Assembly: GCA_036763105.1 (NCBI GenBank)
Contig: JBAIYS010000007.1
Coordinates: 86,063 to 150,062 of the forward strand
Direction: 5' to 3'
DNA length: 64,000 bases
DNA from: Peptococcaceae bacterium 1198_IL3148
GTDB lineage: Bacteria > Bacillota > Desulfotomaculia > Desulfotomaculales > Desulfohalotomaculaceae
The notes beneath the pieces were generated by a model. The model did not search any database. It worked only from the letters and a program-made list of their open reading frames with translations, and was not told the origin of the DNA. How positions within the stretch are numbered: the stretch's first letter is position 1; every line of letters starts with the position of its first letter. Both the position numbers and the translations under genes were made by a program. This document shows, one piece after another, positions 1-9,105 of this stretch.

Positions 1-2
1 CC

Positions 3-854
3 CATATCAGTGAAAAATTCGGTTATATCACTGCTGAAGCACCAAATGGTTTGCAAGGAGCTGAGATTCACCTTGATTTACCCAGTGTCGGTGCCACTGA
101 AAACCTAATGATGGCAGCCACCATGGCCAATGGTCAAACCATTATTAGAAATGCGGCCAAAGAACCGGAAATTACTGATTTGCAGGACTTTCTTAATGCC
201 ATGGGAGCAAAGGTTACCGGTGCTGGCACTGACACCATCAGGATTGAGGGAGTGGAGAGCCTTCACGCCACTGAGTACAAAGTGATACCAGATCGGATTG
301 AAGCTGGCACTTATATAGTGGCAGCGGCTATTACTGGCAGTGAGATTGTCATTAAGAATGTTATTTCTGAACATCTGGAACCAGTAATTGCCAAGTTAAC
401 GGAAGCTGGGGTGCAGATGACTGTTAAAGAAGATTCTATCCGCGTCCACAGTTGTGAACGCCCCAAAGCAGTGGATATTAAGACGATGCCTTATCCGGGA
501 TTTCCCACTGATATGCAACCCCAAATGATGGCACTATTGTCAGTGGCCGAAGGAACTAGTATCATCAAAGAAACCATTTTTGAGAATAGATTTAAGCATG
601 TGGCTGAACTAAGGCGTATGGGTGCCGATATCACCCTGGAGGGCAATACCGCCATTATCCGGGGAGTGCCAAGTTTGTCGGGGGCTTATGTTGAGGCTTC
701 TGATTTAAGGGCAGGTGCTGCATTAGTGTTAGCAGCAATGGCTGCCGAAGATGGAACGGTATTAAATGCCATTGAACATATCGACCGTGGTTACGAAAGA
801 ATTGAAAAAAAATATAATAGCTTGGGTGCTAGAATCATCAGAGTAAACAGCTAA
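3..854 (+). CDS. murA: UDP-N-acetylglucosamine 1-carboxyvinyltransferase (MurA), 5' truncated by window
   Basis: MurA transfers enolpyruvate from PEP to UDP-GlcNAc, the first committed step of peptidoglycan synthesis in the cytoplasm. The frame is open from base 3 and gives 283 residues. Family members are about 420 aa, so roughly a third, including the region of the PEP-binding Cys, lies upstream of the window. Visible family motifs are [13 protein letters not shown] near the visible N-terminus, GFPTDMQPQ with the conserved Asp, and [16 protein letters not shown] near the C-terminus. It ends at TAA and is followed by a hairpin and the ftsQ promoter, the usual murA-ftsQ order in Desulfotomaculum-like genomes. 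Identification is firm; the true start is not visible. Confidence 0.96.
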   Translation, partial: HISEKFGYITAEAPNGLQGAEIHLDLPSVGATENLMMAATMANGQTIIRNAAKEPEITDLQDFLNAMGAKVTGAGTDTIRIEGVESLHATEYKVIPDRIEAGTYIVAAAITGSEIVIKNVISEHLEPVIAKLTEAGVQMTVKEDSIRVHSCERPKAVDIKTMPYPGFPTDMQPQMMALLSVAEGTSIIKETIFENRFKHVAELRRMGADITLEGNTAIIRGVPSLSGAYVEASDLRAGAALVLAAMAAEDGTVLNAIEHIDRGYERIEKKYNSLGARIIRVNS

Positions 855-860
855 TAATCA

Positions 861-934
861 GGGGACGGAACCCATGTCTCAGTGAAGACATGGGACCCGT
901 CCCTATGTCTTACCTATGTCTTACCTATGTCATT
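861..934. repeat. Imperfect palindrome followed by three 11-bp tandem repeats
   Basis: An 18-nt arm (862-879) pairs with 886-903 at 16 of 18 positions around a 6-nt loop. It overlaps three tandem 11-mers of the form CCTATGTCTTA (902-912, 913-923, and 924-934 degenerate). There is no T-tract, so this is not a standard terminator. The GGGGACGG...CCGTCCC ends resemble palindromes dispersed in several Firmicutes genomes; that likeness is from memory. Confidence 0.7.
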
Positions 935-968
935 TTAAAGTAAGTCCTAGCGATCTAATGGGTTTTAC

Positions 969-997
969 TTGGACAAGCATATATATTAGGTTATAAT
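969..997 (+). promoter_or_regulatory. SigA-type promoter for the ftsQ-ftsZ cluster
   Basis: TTGGAC (969-974) and a perfect TATAAT (992-997) are separated by 17 nt. Transcription would start near 1004, about 15 nt before the ftsQ GTG. Confidence 0.65.
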
Positions 998-1018
998 TAA
1001 ATTGTTATGGAATTGTAG

Positions 1019-1783
1019 GTGAAGGAATTGGCAAAAATTAGACCTGTGGCAAAGGGACAAAGACATAATTATATGCAGGCAGTTTTTTTTGTGCTTTTAA
1101 TCTGCTTTTCAACTTACGTTTTGCTACAGTCACCGCTTTTTAATGTTAGAAACATTCAAGTGGTGGGCAGAAGTGAAATATCTCAACAAGAATTGGTTAA
1201 ACTATCCGGTATTGTGTTGGGTACCAATATTTTTAAATTGGACTTAAAAACAGGACAAGAAAAAATTAGCCTGCTCCCAGCGGTTAAGGAAGTTGAACTG
1301 ACTCGTAAATTTCCTTCCACAATTATAATTTCAATAACTGAAAGACAACCAGTGGCTTTTTTACCACTGAATAAGTCCTTTATAGAAATAGATAATGAAG
1401 GAATATATTTAAGGCAGGGAGAAATAAATAAGAAAGACATACCAATTATAACAGGTTTTACCATTGATGAAGTTAAACCAGGTCAGAAGGTTTCTGATGA
1501 AAAAGTAGACATTGCGCTGATGGTTATTGATCAACTGCCGGAGAAGTTGGTGAGTCAGTTGTCCGAAATTCATATAGATCAGCATAATAAAATTATTATT
1601 TATACCATTAATGGCATTCAGGGTCGACTTGGCTTGCCTACAGAGATCGCACAAAAGGGTGATATGTTTGTTCAAGTACTAAACCAGCTTGATAACGGTC
1701 ACATGATAGATTATATTGATATTACTTCGTTTAAAACACCGGTGGTCAAGTATTATTCCACTTCGGAGGGGATAGCATCATGA
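1019..1783 (+). CDS. ftsQ: Cell division protein FtsQ/DivIB
   Basis: FtsQ/DivIB is a bitopic divisome protein that stabilises FtsL/DivIC and couples septal peptidoglycan synthesis to FtsZ. The 254-residue product has a short basic cytoplasmic tail, one membrane segment at about residues 18-37, and a POTRA domain starting at FNVRNIQVVG (about residue 42) with the family pattern LVKLSGIVLGTNIF. A beta domain with ITERQPVAFL follows. The start is GTG with a poor ribosome site, and no better start exists before the membrane segment. Its last codons overlap the next gene by ATGA, indicating translational coupling. Sequence divergence is normal for this family; the call rests on architecture and position. 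Confidence 0.9.
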   Translation: MKELAKIRPVAKGQRHNYMQAVFFVLLICFSTYVLLQSPLFNVRNIQVVGRSEISQQELVKLSGIVLGTNIFKLDLKTGQEKISLLPAVKEVELTRKFPSTIIISITERQPVAFLPLNKSFIEIDNEGIYLRQGEINKKDIPIITGFTIDEVKPGQKVSDEKVDIALMVIDQLPEKLVSQLSEIHIDQHNKIIIYTINGIQGRLGLPTEIAQKGDMFVQVLNQLDNGHMIDYIDITSFKTPVVKYYSTSEGIAS

Positions 1784-2490
1784 AATCAAAGAACTACTAC
1801 TGGCCCATTGTTATAGTGGCGATTGTTTTTGGTATTATGCTTGCTTTTCAGTTTAAGACCCAAGAACACATAAATGACCCGACAATTGAGCGGACCACCC
1901 AACTTAATGCTGAAATAGAACAGAAAAAAAAGAAAGTAGCTGAATTGAAAGAACAGGTGGACGAAATGAGGTTAACTTTAGAAAAAGCTGCTTCTCAGCC
2001 AGAATTAAGCATTATGCAGAGCAAACTAAAAACTGTTGGCATAATGGCTGGCACTACGCCGGTAAAGGGCCCCGGTATCGAGGTAACTTTAAATGACAGT
2101 AATATAGCTCTGTCACCGGACCAGAATCCCAATCTTTATGTGTTACATGACGAAGATGTTTTAAAGGTTTTAAATGAACTGAAAGCTGCTGGGGCCGAAG
2201 CCTTAGCGCTCAACGATCAGCGGTTGATTGCCACCAGCGAAATACGTTGTGTTGGACCTACAATATTAACAAACGGCAATAAACGGCTGGCGGTCCCCTT
2301 TGTAATCACAGCCATTGGTAATCCTGACACTTTATATAACTCACTGTTTATGAAGGGTGGAGTGGCGGAACACTTAAAGTACTGGGGAATACAAATATCT
2401 GCGAAAAGAGTGGCAGAAGTGGTAATTCCCAGCTATAACGGCTCCATTACCTATGAATTTATTCAGGAAGGGGAAGGAACAGGAGCATGA
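1780..2490 (+). CDS. DUF881 family membrane-anchored coiled-coil protein (first copy)
   Basis: This 236-residue protein has an N-terminal membrane segment (residues 7-23), a heptad-like charged coiled coil (about 35-75) and an extracytoplasmic DUF881 domain. The domain carries NDQRLIATSEIRC, a stretch shared with the next protein. DUF881 proteins (YlxW/YlxX in Bacillus) sit in division clusters of Gram-positive bacteria, but their biochemical role is not established. The start overlaps the ftsQ stop (ATGA), and its own stop overlaps the start of the second DUF881 gene the same way, so these genes are translationally coupled. A role near the septum is inferred from location only. Confidence 0.88.
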   Translation: MKSKNYYWPIVIVAIVFGIMLAFQFKTQEHINDPTIERTTQLNAEIEQKKKKVAELKEQVDEMRLTLEKAASQPELSIMQSKLKTVGIMAGTTPVKGPGIEVTLNDSNIALSPDQNPNLYVLHDEDVLKVLNELKAAGAEALALNDQRLIATSEIRCVGPTILTNGNKRLAVPFVITAIGNPDTLYNSLFMKGGVAEHLKYWGIQISAKRVAEVVIPSYNGSITYEFIQEGEGTGA

Positions 2491-3185
2491 AGAAGTCAAT
2501 GTATGTCTCGCTCTTTATTACCACCCTATTGTTGGGTTTGATGATTGCCTTCCAATTTCGTAGTAATACAGGTGGCGTGCCCACTGACCGCCCCCGGGAA
2601 CTAACGCAGGAATTAGCTCAATTGGATGAAGAATATAAAGAATTGCAAGCAGAGGCGGCTGATTTACAAAAGAGTTTAAATCAAATGCAAACCGGCGGCA
2701 AATACGAAACCATGCAAAAGGAACTTTATAAAGTACGAATGGCCGCTGGGATGGAACCGATCACTGCACCGGGGATCGAAATATTATTAGATAATCAACC
2801 TCCAGATGACCGGACTGGTTTTGATCCGGAGTTATTTTCCATCAGCTACGAAGATATTTTAAGGGTGGTTAATGAACTCCGGGCAGCAGGTGCTAAGGCA
2901 ATAGCGATAAATGATCAACGGTTGGTGGCCACCAGTGAAATTCGTAGCGCGGGTCGGTTTATTGATGTGAATCTAACCAGATTAAATTCACCTTATACAA
3001 TCAAAGCTATTGGTGACCCAGAAAAGTTGGAAAGCAGTTTGATAATTAAAAATGGTATGGTGGATACACTTAAAGAATGGGGAATTGCTGTTACCATAAC
3101 AAAAAAAGAAGAACTAACGGTGCCGGCATATTTAAACTCACTGGAATTTAGCTATGCAAAACCTTTAGAAGAAGGTGAAAAATAA
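2487..3185 (+). CDS. DUF881 family membrane-anchored coiled-coil protein (second copy)
   Basis: This is a paralogue of the upstream protein: 232 residues, one N-terminal membrane segment (MYVSLFITTLLLGLMIAFQF), a coiled coil at about 35-70, and a DUF881 domain with NDQRLVATSEIRS. Both copies keep the pattern of a pre-domain APGIE/GPGIE motif followed by LNELKAAGAEA or VNELRAAGAKA. The ATGA overlap with the previous gene and a 2-nt gap to sbp place it firmly in the operon. The function is unknown. Tandem DUF881 genes are usual in this clade, so duplication here is ancient rather than recent. Confidence 0.88.
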   Translation: MKKSMYVSLFITTLLLGLMIAFQFRSNTGGVPTDRPRELTQELAQLDEEYKELQAEAADLQKSLNQMQTGGKYETMQKELYKVRMAAGMEPITAPGIEILLDNQPPDDRTGFDPELFSISYEDILRVVNELRAAGAKAIAINDQRLVATSEIRSAGRFIDVNLTRLNSPYTIKAIGDPEKLESSLIIKNGMVDTLKEWGIAVTITKKEELTVPAYLNSLEFSYAKPLEEGEK

Positions 3186-3187
3186 TA

Positions 3188-3529
3188 ATGTGGCTGGGGA
3201 TTATTCTAGCAGGTCTAGGGTTATTTTTAGGCTTAACCATCGGCTTAAAGGTGCCGATAATTTTACCAGAAGTATATAGCCCGTACTTAGGTTTAGCGGT
3301 ATTGGCAGCTTTGGACTCAGTTTTTGGTGGCATTAGAGCAGGCATGGAAGATCACTTTGACAATACGGTGTTTTTATCTGGTTTTTTTAGCAATGCACTG
3401 TTGGCAGCGGGGCTTGCTTATATCGGTGAGAAATTGGGAGTTGCGTTATCTACAGCTGCGGTAGTTGCCTTTGGGGTACGTTTATTCCAAAATTTAGCCA
3501 TAATAAGACGCCATTTGATAAAAAAATAG
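3188..3529 (+). CDS. sbp: Small basic family protein Sbp (DUF1290)
   Basis: The 113-residue hydrophobic protein has three predicted membrane segments (about 2-20, 32-50, 62-95) and a basic C-terminus ending RRHLIKK. It matches the small basic protein (Sbp/DUF1290) found between divIB/DUF881 and ftsA in Firmicutes. GGIRAGMEDHFDN in the loop between segments is the family hallmark I recognise. It follows the DUF881 pair after 2 nt. The molecular function is unknown; membrane location and a divisome association are inferred from synteny. Confidence 0.87.
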   Translation: MWLGIILAGLGLFLGLTIGLKVPIILPEVYSPYLGLAVLAALDSVFGGIRAGMEDHFDNTVFLSGFFSNALLAAGLAYIGEKLGVALSTAAVVAFGVRLFQNLAIIRRHLIKK

Positions 3530-3611
3530 TATTTTTTATTGCCTACTTAAAAGGGAATTTCGCTTTAATGTTGAATTTACAGATAAAGTAAGTTTAGGGG
3601 GATGGCTGGTT

Positions 3612-4784
3612 GTGGACGGCAATATAAAAGCTGCCCTGGACATAGGTACATATAACATTAATGTGGTGATAGCAAACGATGCAGCTAGCAAAAATATAAT
3701 TGGCTATGGTGAATCCCCCTCCATAGGGTTTAAAAAGGGCATGGTATCCGATATTGAAGCTTGCGCTAAATCCATCAGAGCAGCGGTAGAACAGGCAGAA
3801 AAAATGGCTGGGGTTCGAATATCGTCTGCATATGTTGGTTTTTCTGGTAGTGAAATAATCAGTACCAATATTATTTCAACATTGGAGTTAAATCAACCTA
3901 ATAAGGAGATTAGCAGTTCGGATATCCAGTTGATAAAGGATTCTTGTGGTACAAAGGTACATACCGAAGAGTTTTTAATAATCCATCTAATACCGAGGGA
4001 TTACGCCGTCAATGGCTGTTGGGGTATAGACGATCCAACTGGGATGGTGGGCAGCAACATGGAATTGGAAGCACATTTGGTTCGGGCTCGGGTTGCCGCC
4101 ATCCGAAACCTGTACAAAGCATTGCAAAGGGCAGAAATTAAGCCAATGGAGCTACTATTTACACCTTTGGTTATAGCAGAACAGCTTTTGGAACAGGCAG
4201 AGAAAGAAATAGGTACCATGGTGGTTGATATAGGCGGTTCCACCACTGGACTATGTTGGTATCACCGAGGTAAACCATGGCTGACAACGTCTTTGCCAAT
4301 TGGCAGTGAACATATTACCAGTGATATGGCTATCGGTTTAAGGGCGCCAATGTCTGTGGTAGCTGAAATTAAATCAAATTTTGATTTGGCAGAGATTGCC
4401 GCCAGCGCCGAAGAAATAGAAATTACTGGTCTTTCGGACCATCAGTTAAAGCGCGTTAGTGGTCAATTAGTTAAAAAAATAATTGAAGCTCGGTTATCTG
4501 AAATTATTGACCTCATTCAAACCTCCATTATTAACTACGGACAAGGGGTAACACCAACGGAGTTGGTGCTTGTGGGAGGCGGTTCTAAATTAAAGGGTTT
4601 GCCGGAGTTTTTTTCTCAAACCATTGACATACCAGTTCGAGTGGCTGATATCAATGGGACTGCCGCTCAGTTGTTAATCAATTATGGCGTACAGAAACAT
4701 GCAAAGAAGTATCAAAAGGATGAAAAACTTCTGAAAAAATTTAAAAGTACGTTCAGAAGCGTAATAAATAGATTTAAAAACTAA
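3612..4784 (+). CDS. ftsA: Cell division protein FtsA-like actin homologue
   Basis: FtsA tethers FtsZ filaments to the membrane and recruits later divisome proteins. The 390-residue product shows actin-fold motifs: phosphate-1 ALDIGTYNINVVIAND at the N-terminus, an SHS2-type 1C region, phosphate-2 VDIGGSTTGLCWYH near residue 203, and adenosine motif VLVGGGSKLKGLPEFF near 325. The C-terminal tail (KKFKSTFRSVINRFK) is a basic amphipathic helix fit for membrane binding. The GTG start follows AGGGGGA with good spacing. The ATG at 3602 is out of frame. It lies directly before ftsZ, as in most bacteria. It is slightly shorter than Bacillus FtsA (about 440 aa). Confidence 0.92.
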   Translation: MDGNIKAALDIGTYNINVVIANDAASKNIIGYGESPSIGFKKGMVSDIEACAKSIRAAVEQAEKMAGVRISSAYVGFSGSEIISTNIISTLELNQPNKEISSSDIQLIKDSCGTKVHTEEFLIIHLIPRDYAVNGCWGIDDPTGMVGSNMELEAHLVRARVAAIRNLYKALQRAEIKPMELLFTPLVIAEQLLEQAEKEIGTMVVDIGGSTTGLCWYHRGKPWLTTSLPIGSEHITSDMAIGLRAPMSVVAEIKSNFDLAEIAASAEEIEITGLSDHQLKRVSGQLVKKIIEARLSEIIDLIQTSIINYGQGVTPTELVLVGGGSKLKGLPEFFSQTIDIPVRVADINGTAAQLLINYGVQKHAKKYQKDEKLLKKFKSTFRSVINRFKN

Positions 4785-4828
4785 AACAATCATTTATTTT
4801 TGTACTATCAGTGAGGAGGATTTCTTAA

Positions 4829-5881
4829 ATGCTGGATTTCGAGCTGGACTATAAGCAATTTGCAAATATCAAAGTCATTGGTGTCGGTGGTGGTGGTAAT
4901 AATGCTGTTAACCGCATGATAGAGGCAGGGCTAAAAGGGGTAGAGTTTATATCAATAAATACAGATGCCCAATCATTGCATTTATCACAATGTACAACCA
5001 AAATTCAAATAGGTGCTAAACTAACTAAGGGCTTGGGTGCTGGGGCCAATCCAGAAATTGGTAAAAAGGCTGCAGAGGAAAGTAAAGAAGAAATTCTTGA
5101 TTCTTTAAAGGGTGCCGATATGGTATTTGTCACCGCAGGTATGGGTGGCGGAACCGGTACCGGTGCAGCACCGGTGGTGGCTGAAATTGCCAAAGAAATT
5201 GGTGCCTTAACGGTTGGAGTTGTAACTAAGCCCTTTACCTTTGAAGGTCGAAAAAGATTAACCCAAGCAGATGGTGGTATTAACGAACTAAAGAGTAAAG
5301 TAGATACTTTAATTACCATTCCCAATGACAGACTGCTGCAAGTAATAGACAAAAATACCTCTATAATTGAAGCTTTCCGCATTGCCGATGATGTATTACG
5401 TCAAGGTGTTCAAGGTATTTCTGACTTAATAGCTGTTCCTGGCCTAATCAACCTAGACTTTGCTGATGTGAAGACAATTATGAAAGATACCGGCTCGGCG
5501 CTGATGGGAATTGGTAGTTGTGCCGGCGAAAATCGTGCTGTGGAATCCGCTAAGGCCGCAATTTCCAGTCCGCTGTTAGAAACCTCCATCGAGGGTGCCC
5601 GGGGCGTGTTATTAAATATTACTGGGGGTTCATCACTGGGGCTGTTTGAAGTGAATGAAGCGGCAGAAATTATTGCTCAAGCTGCCGACCCAGAAGCAAA
5701 CATTATTTTTGGTGCGGTTATTGATGAATCAATGGGTGAGGAAGTACGGGTGACGGTAATTGCCACTGGTTTTGATCACCGGCCAAGTAAGAAGGAACGC
5801 CCCAAAACAGATATGGATATTAAACCCTTTGCCAATCATGATGATTTAGATATTCCTGCTTTCTTGCGTCGTCGGGGATAA
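4829..5881 (+). CDS. ftsZ: Cell division GTPase FtsZ
   Basis: FtsZ polymerises into the Z-ring that marks the division site. The 350-residue product has [14 protein letters not shown] near the start, tubulin signature [10 protein letters not shown] near residue 108, the T7-loop [11 protein letters not shown] with catalytic Asp near 210, and the conserved C-terminal peptide [12 protein letters not shown] that binds FtsA and SepF. A strong ribosome site, GAGGAGG, precedes the ATG. The variable linker before the tail is short (about 25 residues). A terminator follows. A sepF gene lies at 23402, so both FtsZ tethers are encoded in this window. Confidence 0.98.
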   Translation: MLDFELDYKQFANIKVIGVGGGGNNAVNRMIEAGLKGVEFISINTDAQSLHLSQCTTKIQIGAKLTKGLGAGANPEIGKKAAEESKEEILDSLKGADMVFVTAGMGGGTGTGAAPVVAEIAKEIGALTVGVVTKPFTFEGRKRLTQADGGINELKSKVDTLITIPNDRLLQVIDKNTSIIEAFRIADDVLRQGVQGISDLIAVPGLINLDFADVKTIMKDTGSALMGIGSCAGENRAVESAKAAISSPLLETSIEGARGVLLNITGGSSLGLFEVNEAAEIIAQAADPEANIIFGAVIDESMGEEVRVTVIATGFDHRPSKKERPKTDMDIKPFANHDDLDIPAFLRRRG

Positions 5882-5938
5882 TATTAATGCATATAATGTT
5901 AGTTTAAGTAGTATAATTTCATAAATTTGATTTAATCA

Positions 5939-5971
5939 TTAGGGCTTGATCTATTCAAGCCCTAAATTTTT
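5939..5971 (+). terminator. Rho-independent terminator after ftsZ
   Basis: An 11-bp perfect stem, TTAGGGCTTGA / TCAAGCCCTAA, with a 5-nt loop is followed by ATTTTTA. It ends the division operon. Confidence 0.85.
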
Positions 5972-5986
5972 ACATGGGAGGATTGC

Positions 5987-6655
5987 ATGGAGACAGCCAA
6001 TAAAAAGTTTGCTATCGGTGATTATTTAAAGTTTGCATTTTTAGGCGAGATCACATTTTTATTGATTGTAATTATGCTGGCATATTTTAGCACAGCTTTG
6101 TTTAACATGTTTCCACAACTGTTGGATATTATTAAGGTTATTATGAATGGTTTGGCGCAAAAAGTGGGCGATGATACCCAGTCTGGTATGACAGTGAAAA
6201 TATTTGTCAACAATTTTTTAATAACTGTCACGCCGATATTAATCTTTTCAATTCAGTTGTTACCCTTTAGACTTATAAAAGCATTGGCTGTATCGTTGTC
6301 ATTGTATATTGGATTATTTTTGTATTTATTTAATGCAGTGGTAATTGGTTTAACCTTTGGTGCTATGGATATGATGATGAATGTAAGCTTTACCAGTTTG
6401 CTGTTGATTAGTTTAGTTCACGGCTCTTTAGAATTATTTGCCATGTCTGCCGGCACATTGTTTGCTTTTTATTACCGTTATGCTGCGGACCAACCTTTAA
6501 TAATTGGCAGTGAGCTTTTTTATAACAACCTTTTTAGAGGACAAAAACTTGCCATTGTAATTTTACCACTACTTTTTGCCATTTTGGCTACGGCAGCTTT
6601 GTTAGAAGTATATGTTTCTGCCCCCTTGGCAGCAATAATAGTGGGCGGTGCATGA
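5987..6655 (+). CDS. SpoIIM-like (DUF95) integral membrane protein
   Basis: The 222-residue protein has five or six hydrophobic segments. Its pattern FVNNFLITVTPILIF followed later by VHGSLELFAMSAGTLFAF matches the stage II sporulation protein M / DUF95 family, where HG-x-x-E is the conserved signature. SpoIIM belongs to the DMP machinery that remodels septal peptidoglycan at engulfment. Whether this copy is the sporulation SpoIIM or one of the general DUF95 paralogues cannot be decided from sequence alone; its place between ftsZ and spoIIGA is suggestive. GGGAGGA precedes the ATG by 4 nt. It has its own start after the ftsZ terminator. Confidence 0.68.
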   Translation: METANKKFAIGDYLKFAFLGEITFLLIVIMLAYFSTALFNMFPQLLDIIKVIMNGLAQKVGDDTQSGMTVKIFVNNFLITVTPILIFSIQLLPFRLIKALAVSLSLYIGLFLYLFNAVVIGLTFGAMDMMMNVSFTSLLLISLVHGSLELFAMSAGTLFAFYYRYAADQPLIIGSELFYNNLFRGQKLAIVILPLLFAILATAALLEVYVSAPLAAIIVGGA

Positions 6656-6711
6656 TAAACCCCGGTGTCAGAAATACTAGTGATAAAAAAGCTCACAGGG
6701 GGGATCACTTA

Positions 6712-6849
6712 ATGAGAAAGCCAAGAAAAGAAATGGTAGAGGCAATTCAGGCCACCCGCAAAGAGGGAGTAAATCGTCAACGGGGCACCCAATTGGTATA
6801 CCACCCTGAAAGGGGGCCACAGAAAAGGGGTTCCAGCAGAGAAAGATAA
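6712..6849 (+). CDS. Hypothetical basic 45-residue protein
   Basis: I do not recognise this protein. It is highly charged and basic (MRKPRKEMVEAIQATRKEG at the N-terminus, QKRGSSRER at the end), with no membrane segment and no Cys. I chose the ATG at 6712 because a strong CAGGGGGG ribosome site sits 7 nt upstream. The frame is open back to 6652, overlapping the preceding stop by ATGA, so a 65-residue coupled form is possible. It lies 57 nt after the SpoIIM-like gene and could be its operon partner. Nucleic-acid binding is possible from charge but unsupported. Confidence 0.5.
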   Translation: MRKPRKEMVEAIQATRKEGVNRQRGTQLVYHPERGPQKRGSSRER

Positions 6850-6919
6850 TTTTCTGCCAGATCCGATTTAATATGTGAAAAAAATCGTCACTTAGCAACC
6901 AGATATTGACAAATATAAC

Positions 6920-6956
6920 AAACCCTGGCGTGTATAATGGAGTCAGGGTTTTTTTG
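6920..6956 (+). terminator. Terminator with promoter-like loop
   Basis: AAACCCTG (6920-6927) pairs with CAGGGTTT (6944-6951), followed by seven or more T. The 16-nt loop contains TATAAT (6933-6938). TTGACA at 6906 is 21 nt away, too far for a good sigma-A promoter. Confidence 0.65.
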
Positions 6957-7016
6957 CGTGGTTTTTTAAAAACAAGTGATAGGTCAATATATTAAATAAC
7001 ATTATATGCATGGTTA

Positions 7017-7220
7017 AAACGTAGCTGGCTTTTGCCCTTGCTTTGCGAATAAAAGGTTAATTAAAAAAACCGGCGTCTGCTGCAGGTAGGGAACGGTCTT
7101 TGACCGTTCCGTTTTCCGCAACATTAATTGGAACAACAACGGAATGGTCACAGACCATTCCCTACGGCGAAGTAGGCTGTCGGAGGTAGGGTGGCGCATA
7201 GGACGTGCGCCACCGGTAGA
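7017..7220. repeat. Dispersed repeat element copy with three hairpins
   Basis: The first 90 bases (through CTGCTGCAGGTAGGGAACGG) are homologous to 29036-29104 and, in inverse orientation, to 38843-38900. Three perfect 9-bp hairpins follow: GGAACGGTC/GACCGTTCC (7090-7110), GGAATGGTC/GACCATTCC (7141-7161) and GGTGGCGCA/TGCGCCACC (7190-7214). This is most of the 479-base gene-free stretch between 6850 and 7328. I see no gene in it. Confidence 0.75.
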
Positions 7221-7328
7221 TTAAATCGAACATAGGTATTTCAATTAACCTAGCGTTAATTGGTTATATGACATAAAAGTACATAACAAGCCATATACTG
7301 GTAGTGAGTACAGTTGGAGGCTCCTGTG

Positions 7329-8246
7329 ATGACTAAAGTGGTTTACCTCGATATTGTCTTGGTAGGTAACCTAGTAATGAATTTTTTGATATTGTGGTCC
7401 ACTGCTAAGTTTGCCAAACTACACCCCGGCCGCTGGCGATTATTGTTAGGCGCAGTGGTGGGGTCAATTTATACATTGACTGTTTTTATTCCAGAGTTAT
7501 ACGCTTTGTTGCACTGGATTTGCAAATTGACAATATCGATTTTAATGGTGTTAATTACCTTTGGCATGTTACCGGGTCGCCAATTACTGGCAACGTTATT
7601 TTACTTTTACCTATCATCCTTTGGGCTTGGCGGTTTAGTATTTGGTTCAATGTATTTTATGCAATCAGTTGGTTATAATGACCAAATTTTTACTTTCAGT
7701 CAACTGATAAAAAATTATTTTTGGCATGGTATTTTGCTGGCAATCATTATTATTTTGATCATTGGCCAATGGGGCTCACTGGTACACCGAAAAAGAGTGT
7801 GGCAACAGCAATTTAAAAGGGATGTAACCATTAAAATTTCAGACCAACAAGTGCAACTTCAGGGTCTTTTGGACACAGGCAATGGGTTAACAGATCCATT
7901 AACCGGCTTGCCTGTGATGGTGGTTGAATACCAAGCTGTAAAACCAATATTGCCCATGGAGATTAAACAACTTTATGAGTCTAAACAACATGCCGATTAT
8001 ATTCAGGTGCAGCAGGCGGTGACAGCTTCAGCTTGGGCAACCCAAGTCTGTTTTATTCCCTTTCAATCCCTTGGTAAAAAAAATGGATTATTGCTGGGTG
8101 TCAGGCCTGATGAAGTGAGGATTAAAGTTGGTAACCAGGTTGTTTCTACAACCAAAGTAATAGTTGCTATTCATCAGGGTGAGTTATCCACTGATAATGG
8201 GTATCAGGCATTACTACACCCCGAGCTAATGAAAGTGGCTTGTTGA
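7329..8246 (+). CDS. spoIIGA: Sporulation sigma-E processing peptidase SpoIIGA
   Basis: SpoIIGA is the membrane aspartic protease that removes the pro-sequence of sigma-E in the mother cell after a signal from the forespore. The 305-residue product has five hydrophobic segments in the first 150 residues, then a cytoplasmic protease domain with [11 protein letters not shown]. The active Asp is residue 182 here, almost the same position as in Bacillus. GGAGG lies 8 nt before the chosen ATG; an upstream TTG at 7314 overlaps that ribosome site and is unlikely. sigE follows immediately, the conserved spoIIG arrangement, so protease and substrate are co-expressed. Confidence 0.94.
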   Translation: MTKVVYLDIVLVGNLVMNFLILWSTAKFAKLHPGRWRLLLGAVVGSIYTLTVFIPELYALLHWICKLTISILMVLITFGMLPGRQLLATLFYFYLSSFGLGGLVFGSMYFMQSVGYNDQIFTFSQLIKNYFWHGILLAIIIILIIGQWGSLVHRKRVWQQQFKRDVTIKISDQQVQLQGLLDTGNGLTDPLTGLPVMVVEYQAVKPILPMEIKQLYESKQHADYIQVQQAVTASAWATQVCFIPFQSLGKKNGLLLGVRPDEVRIKVGNQVVSTTKVIVAIHQGELSTDNGYQALLHPELMKVAC

Positions 8247-8299
8247 TAAAAGCAAAATCAAAATATACTTTGCAAGTATCTCAGGAAGGAGTTGTGCAA

Positions 8300-9025
8300 T
8301 TGGGGAACCTAAATCAAATTAGATTGGTGATGAGACTAACTATAACGCGGTTCCTGCGTTGGTTGGGGCAAGATCCTGAGGTGCATTATGTTGGCAGCAG
8401 TGAAGCACTGCCACCGCCTCTCACTTCAGATGAGGAAACCAACTTAATACAGCAGTTGGAACTGGGTGATGGATCAGTTAGAAGCATATTGATAGAGCGC
8501 AATTTAAGATTGGTGGTCTACATAGCCCGTAAATTTGAGAATACTGGTGTGGGCATTGAGGACTTAGTTTCCATTGGTACCATTGGCTTAATTAAAGCAG
8601 TAAATACCTTTGATCCCCAAAAAAAAATAAAACTGGCCACTTACGCTTCCCGTTGTATTGAGAACGAAATATTAATGCATTTAAGACGTAACAATAAAAC
8701 CAAGTCAGAGGTATCCTTTGATGAACCGCTGAATATCGACTGGGATGGCAATGAACTGTTGTTGTCGGATGTTTTAGGAACAGAAAATGATGTTATTTAC
8801 AAATATATTGAAGAGGAAGTGGATAAAAAGCTATTGCATTTAGCGCTCCAAAAATTAAATGGTCGAGAGAGAAAAATTATGGAATTGCGTTTTGGATTAA
8901 ATAATTGTGAAGAAAAAACCCAGAAGGAAGTGGCTGATTTACTGGGTATTTCGCAGTCCTATATCTCCAGATTAGAGAAGAGAATTATCAGAAGACTGCA
9001 GAAGGAAATCCACCGGATGGAATAG
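8300..9025 (+). CDS. sigE: RNA polymerase sporulation sigma factor SigE (pro-form)
   Basis: Sigma-E directs early mother-cell transcription. From the TTG at 8300, placed 8 nt after AGGAAGGAG, the product is 242 residues, close to the 239 of Bacillus pro-SigE. The hydrophobic pro-sequence ends near [14 protein letters not shown], the recognisable processing region. Region 2 ([27 protein letters not shown]) and region 4 ([26 protein letters not shown]) are intact. The frame is open to 8240, overlapping spoIIGA, but that longer start has no ribosome site. Co-transcription with spoIIGA is expected. Identification is firm; start is a judgement. Confidence 0.96.
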   Translation: MGNLNQIRLVMRLTITRFLRWLGQDPEVHYVGSSEALPPPLTSDEETNLIQQLELGDGSVRSILIERNLRLVVYIARKFENTGVGIEDLVSIGTIGLIKAVNTFDPQKKIKLATYASRCIENEILMHLRRNNKTKSEVSFDEPLNIDWDGNELLLSDVLGTENDVIYKYIEEEVDKKLLHLALQKLNGRERKIMELRFGLNNCEEKTQKEVADLLGISQSYISRLEKRIIRRLQKEIHRME

Positions 9026-9105
9026 ATGTATGTATATTTAAAAACTGCCAAGGTAATAATTGAATTAAGCAAGTGAATAAAGCAGAAAGAGGTGGGGGAC
9101 CAAAA

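Noticed and set aside
902..934. Tandem repeats as a CRISPR fragment
   Set aside because: Units are 11 bp and contiguous with no spacers.
6906..6938. TTGACA and TATAAT that look like a promoter
   Set aside because: They are 21 nt apart and the TATAAT is in the loop of an obvious terminator; kept only as a remark.
7221..7240. CGAACATAGGTAT as a LexA box
   Set aside because: Only the left half matches CGAACRNRYGTTYC; three key positions in the right half fail and no SOS gene follows.
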